Shown: positions 35,201 to 37,399 of the stretch, one piece after another
Numbering within the stretch: position 1 is the stretch's first letter
How the letters are laid out: each line of letters opens with the position of its first letter
NCBI GenBank assembly: GCA_017625775.1
Contig: JAGAKE010000013.1
Coordinates: forward strand, 1 to 37,399
Source of the DNA: Fibrobacteraceae bacterium
GTDB lineage: Bacteria; Fibrobacterota; Fibrobacteria; Fibrobacterales; Fibrobacteraceae
Direction of reading: 5' to 3'
DNA: 37,399 nucleotides
The notes under the pieces: generated by a model
What the model was told of the DNA's origin: nothing
What the model saw: the letters and a program-made list of their open reading frames with translations, nothing else
Database searches by the model: none
Translations under genes and position numbers: made by a program

Positions 35201-35285
35201 GGAGGGATGGCCGAGTGGTTTAAGGCGCACGCTTGGAAAGCGTGTTTACTTCACTGTAACGAGGGTTCGAATCCCTCTCCCTCTT
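35201..35285 (+). tRNA. tRNA-Ser (anticodon GGA)
   Basis: Class II tRNA with a long variable arm. Acceptor GGAGGGA, D-arm GCC...GGC, anticodon stem CACGC/GCGTG with loop TTGGAAA (anticodon GGA, reading UCC/UCU), variable arm TACTTCACTGTAA, and T-arm GAGGG/CCCTC with loop TTCGAAT. The 3' acceptor strand is TCCCTCT, so G1 faces U72 and the discriminator is T, unlike the usual G-C and G73 of serine tRNAs. The 3' CCA is not encoded. The promoter precedes it, and rpoZ follows 22 nt later. Confidence 0.9.
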
Positions 35286-35307
35286 CTAAACTTTTTAAGG
35301 TGGTACC

Positions 35308-35622
35308 ATGTCCGATCAAAGAGTCTATCTGGATGATATCTACGCTAGCAAGGAAAGCGAAGGTTCTGTATTTCGTGCTGTTGTAATGATGGCTAAAGAA
35401 GCTCGTTTTATCAACCAGCAAGCGCTTGATGGTTTTATCCAACTCACCAAGAAACCTACAACAATTGCGATGTACAAATTCAAAGAAGGCAAGTTAGCCG
35501 TATCTGATTCAGCACCACAAAAGAATGATGTTGTTGATTTTGCGACTGAAGTTGTAGAAGAAGTGCCGTCTGAAGTTGCTCCAGAATCAGTTTCTGACGC
35601 TGAAGCTGCTGATTTATTCTAA
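35308..35622 (+). CDS. rpoZ: RNA polymerase omega subunit
   Basis: The 104-aa protein contains VFRAVVMMAKEARFINQQA followed by TKKPTTIAMYKFKEGKL, the omega/Rpb6 core that binds the beta' C-terminus. The C-terminal tail (about 70-104) is acidic and rich in Val/Ser/Glu. No own promoter is evident: 22 nt separate it from the 3' end of tRNA-Ser, so both likely come from the 35156 promoter. GGTGG lies 4 nt from the ATG. Confidence 0.8.
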   Translation: MSDQRVYLDDIYASKESEGSVFRAVVMMAKEARFINQQALDGFIQLTKKPTTIAMYKFKEGKLAVSDSAPQKNDVVDFATEVVEEVPSEVAPESVSDAEAADLF

Positions 35623-35647
35623 TAAGTGTCTCATATAACTTCCTCCT

Positions 35648-35674
35648 CCCCTTTCCGAAAGGAAAGGGGTTTTT
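35648..35674 (+). terminator. Terminator of rpoZ
   Basis: Perfect 9-bp stem (CCCCTTTCC/GGAAAGGGG, 35648-35656/35661-35669) around a GAAA tetraloop, followed by five T. Confidence 0.93.
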
Positions 35675-35698
35675 GTTTTACCCAACATCATGTTTGTT

Positions 35699-35750
35699 GT
35701 TTTAGCATCTTTGCTAAAACAAAATTCCCGAGGGCAAAGCCCTCGGGAAT
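35699..35750 (-). terminator. Two hairpins ending aqpZ
   Basis: A 12-bp perfect stem (35724-35735/35739-35750, ATTCCCGAGGGC arm, loop AAA) lies 22 nt past the aqpZ stop. On the minus strand it is followed by TTTTG. A second stem (35699-35706/35713-35720, GTTTTAGC) comes next. Confidence 0.8.
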
Positions 35751-35772
35751 CCTACCTACCCACAAATTTAAA

Positions 35773-36495
35773 TTAATCTTTTTTGCAGCCAAGGAACTTG
35801 TAAGCAATTCCTCCGATTACACCACCAAGAATAGGTGCAACCCAGAAAAGCCAAAGTTGCTTAATAGCAGTTCCGCCAACAAATACAGCCACAGCAGTAG
35901 AACGAGCTGGGTTTACGGAAGTATTTGTAACAGGAATGCTAATAAGGTGAATCAAAGTTAAGCAAAGGCCAATAGCAATAGGAGCAAAACCTGCTGGAGC
36001 ACGTCCATCAGTAGCTCCCATAATGACAAACAAGAATATTGCTGTCAAAACTACTTCAATCAAAAATGCAGGAAGCATACCAGTTGCTTTTCCTCCAAAA
36101 GCATTAACGCCATTTGCTAATTGATCAGACCAACCGTTAGTCGCAAAAGCGCCGATTCCGGCATTAGAAAGATCTGGGCTAGCAATCACATATAAAATGC
36201 CGGCAGCAATAATGCCGCCAATTACTTGCGCAATAATATAAGCAGGAGCTTCCTTAGCAGGGAAACGGCCTCCAGCGACTTGCCCTAAAGTAACTGCTGG
36301 GTTCAAATGGCAACCAGAAATATGACCAATTGCATAAGCCATGGTCAAAACGGTAAGACCAAAAGCCAATGAAACGCCTACATAACCGATTCCATTTGTT
36401 GGAACACCACAAGCAAGAACTGCAGCGCCGCAACCGCCAAAAACCAACCAAAATGTACCGATTGCTTCTGCAATAGCACGAGAATATAATTTCAT
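35773..36495 (-). CDS. aqpZ: Aquaporin Z
   Basis: A six-helix water channel (240 aa). Both NPA boxes are present: [14 protein letters not shown] (NPA at about 65-67) and [14 protein letters not shown] (second half). The [19 protein letters not shown] stretch is nearly the same as I recall for E. coli AqpZ, so it is the water-selective type; the Arg after the second NPA and a His in LIHLIS match its pore. ATG 36495 is chosen since AAGGAG is 6 nt upstream; the in-frame ATG at 36519 is further from a ribosome site. Confidence 0.93.
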   Translation of the reverse strand: MKLYSRAIAEAIGTFWLVFGGCGAAVLACGVPTNGIGYVGVSLAFGLTVLTMAYAIGHISGCHLNPAVTLGQVAGGRFPAKEAPAYIIAQVIGGIIAAGILYVIASPDLSNAGIGAFATNGWSDQLANGVNAFGGKATGMLPAFLIEVVLTAIFLFVIMGATDGRAPAGFAPIAIGLCLTLIHLISIPVTNTSVNPARSTAVAVFVGGTAIKQLWLFWVAPILGGVIGGIAYKFLGCKKD

Positions 36496-36697
36496 ATTTA
36501 TCTCCTTGAAAAAGGTCATGAAAAAAATAACAATTATCTCTCTTTTGAAAAAAAGTTTTTTTCTTATCCGTTTTTATCTCACATTATTTTGCAAAAAAAA
36601 TAAAAGAAGTCAAGTTAATTCAAGATCGTTGATTTTAAATATTTTAACGGAACATTTTATCAATAGATGGTTTAATTTTATAGAATCAAATTCTAAT

Positions 36698-36732
36698 TGA
36701 GTTTTTTCATAAACTTTCTTCGCTCGGTCATG
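36698..36732. repeat. 35-nt direct repeat, copy 1
   Basis: TGAGTTTTTTCATAAACT, then CTTCGCTCGG at 36698-36732, recurs 74 nt later at 36772-36806 with about five differences. On the minus strand both copies read as ERxxFMKKL, followed by a stop or by SKR. Confidence 0.65.
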
Positions 36733-36771
36733 TCAGATTGAGCAAGCTCATCTGCCGCGACACTCGCTTGC

Positions 36772-36806
36772 TGAGTTTTTTCATAAACTCTTTTCGCTCG
36801 GCAATG
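36772..36806. repeat. 35-nt direct repeat, copy 2
   Basis: Second copy of the direct repeat at 36698. The two copies enclose a segment reading TGTCAGATTGAGCAAGCTCA onward. No gene is supported in 36496-37053; a 63-codon minus-strand frame across both copies looks like a translated repeat rather than a gene. Confidence 0.65.
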
Positions 36807-36929
36807 CCTACTCGCACAAGTACGTTTGTCTGTTAATAAGTTGTCATCGCGAATAACAAGAAAATCGCTCAAGTTCCCTAGCAAACACTATTATCAAAAA
36901 TTAAAGCACGCTTAAAATTAAGTAGAAAA

Positions 36930-37003
36930 AAGCGTCGGCCAAGGATGGGGAGGCTTGGAGGGAACGTGTGGCCTTCGCCACTCCGAGCTTGAGTCCACTC
37001 CAT
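36930..37003. other. GC-rich foldable block between aqpZ and the Rpn-like gene
   Basis: A block of about 74 nt, much richer in GC than the AT-rich flanks. GTGGC (36968-36972) and GCCAC (36977-36981) enclose CTTC. The flanking GGCTTGGA (36952-36959) pairs with TCCGAGCT (36982-36989) with two wobbles, making a two-tier hairpin. It looks like an intergenic repeat or a structured RNA; no coding or promoter signal was found. Confidence 0.4.
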
Positions 37004-37053
37004 AGAAATACTTTGGCAAAAGAAAAACTAAAAAAAATCATAAACAATATCAT

Positions 37054-37088
37054 AAAAAAAATCTCCCACGATAACTAGCAGGAGATTT
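37054..37088 (-). terminator. Terminator of the Rpn-like gene
   Basis: Arms AAATCTCC (37059-37066) and GGAGATTT (37081-37088) pair, followed by an eight-base T-run on the minus strand, 13 nt after the stop codon. Confidence 0.8.
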
Positions 37089-37101
37089 AGGAAATTAAAA
37101 G

Positions 37102-37399
37102 TTATAGATTTTTGATTTCCTCTTCCGATAATCCAGAAATAATTCTGATTTTATCAATAGGAATACCTTCCATAAGCATCGCTTTTGCCATTTCTAATTT
37201 AGCATCAGTAATGCCCTCAAGAAAACCTTCAGCCTTGCCTTCAGAGAACCCCTTTTCTTCGCCGGCGGAGAATCCACGATTATAGTCAGCATCGGCTATT
37301 GAAACATAACCTTTATTTTGAATAACTTCGAGCGAATCCATAATCATCTCCTTTTCTTCTTCGGGGAGCATTCCTCTTAAATATACCAAAATTTCTTCG
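37102..37399 (-). CDS. Rpn/PD-(D/E)XK nuclease transposase-family protein, C-terminal part
   Basis: Ninety-nine codons are visible, open at the right edge, so the start lies outside the window. The end reads EKGFSEGKAEGFLEGITDAK, then LEMAKAMLMEGIPIDKIRIISGLSEEEIKNL. Gly-spaced EG repeats plus the AkxMLxxGxxxdxIxxxtGLsxeeI motif are the usual C-terminus of Rpn-family recombination-promoting nucleases/putative transposases. The nuclease domain itself is not in the window. The family often occurs in multiple genomic copies. Confidence 0.75.
   Translation of the reverse strand, partial: EEILVYLRGMLPEEEKEMIMDSLEVIQNKGYVSIADADYNRGFSAGEEKGFSEGKAEGFLEGITDAKLEMAKAMLMEGIPIDKIRIISGLSEEEIKNL

Noticed and set aside
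35251..35442. Minus-strand frame ending in LEEGEGFEPSLQ over tRNA-Ser
   Set aside because: The EGEGFEPS end is a well-known artefact of translating antisense tRNA-Ser; not a gene.
36693..36884. 63-codon minus-strand frame as a gene
   Set aside because: It spans two degenerate direct repeats, lacks a ribosome site and reads as repeated ERRxFMKKL ends; better described as repeat DNA.

Overview
The window looks like a chromosomal piece of a Gram-negative, fibre-degrading bacterium, most likely of the Fibrobacterota (Fibrobacter/Hallerella type). The reasons are the combination of GH9 and GH51-like glycosidases, a GH94 cellodextrin/cellobiose-type phosphorylase, OmpA proteins with calcium-binding repeats, outer-membrane barrel and lipoprotein genes, and an AT-rich base composition. 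The assignment to lineage is inference; no rRNA is present.

Layout. At the left edge an IS3-family (IS150-like) element runs off the window, and its end (about position 123) sits inside a secreted GH51-like glycosidase gene (124-1316), which is therefore broken. tRNA-Ala(CGC) follows. Next come a GH9 glucanase with no visible signal peptide, a convergent membrane-anchored HExxH peptidase, radC, and a large OmpA protein with seven four-cysteine repeats (5283-7805). A PiT phosphate transporter then overlaps a small HTH-like gene, followed by a CNNM/CorC protein. The class II aldolase gene and a sugar phosphomutase operon are on the minus strand; the second gene of that operon encodes an exported protein with a Lys/Glu repeat tail. 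dapA is followed by a gene for an acidic protein with a very Cys-rich middle, then a YfhO-type membrane protein and an outer-membrane barrel protein on the minus strand.

The right half holds a small OmpA protein, a PadR regulator immediately upstream of a GH94 phosphorylase, a GerW/YtfJ-like protein, a DUF1846 protein, citrate synthase, a RidA-like protein, EttA with a following ABC-2 permease, a lipoprotein overlapping an M3 peptidase gene, tRNA-Ser(GGA) with rpoZ directly behind it, and aqpZ. The right end is a repeat-bearing intergenic region and the C-terminal part of an Rpn-type (PD-(D/E)XK) nuclease/transposase-family gene.

Most genes are housekeeping or carbohydrate-related: cellodextrin use (GH9, GH94, PadR), sugar phosphate metabolism (phosphomutase, aldolase, citrate synthase) and cell-envelope proteins. 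No CRISPR array, prophage or recognisable defence island was seen. The least explained items are a 103-nt GC-rich, highly foldable element at 32459-32561, the Cys/Asp-rich protein behind dapA, the four-cysteine OmpA repeats, and repeat-like DNA at 36698-37003. Many gene ends carry perfect hairpin terminators, several of which share a CCCGA(A/G)(A/G)GC stem.
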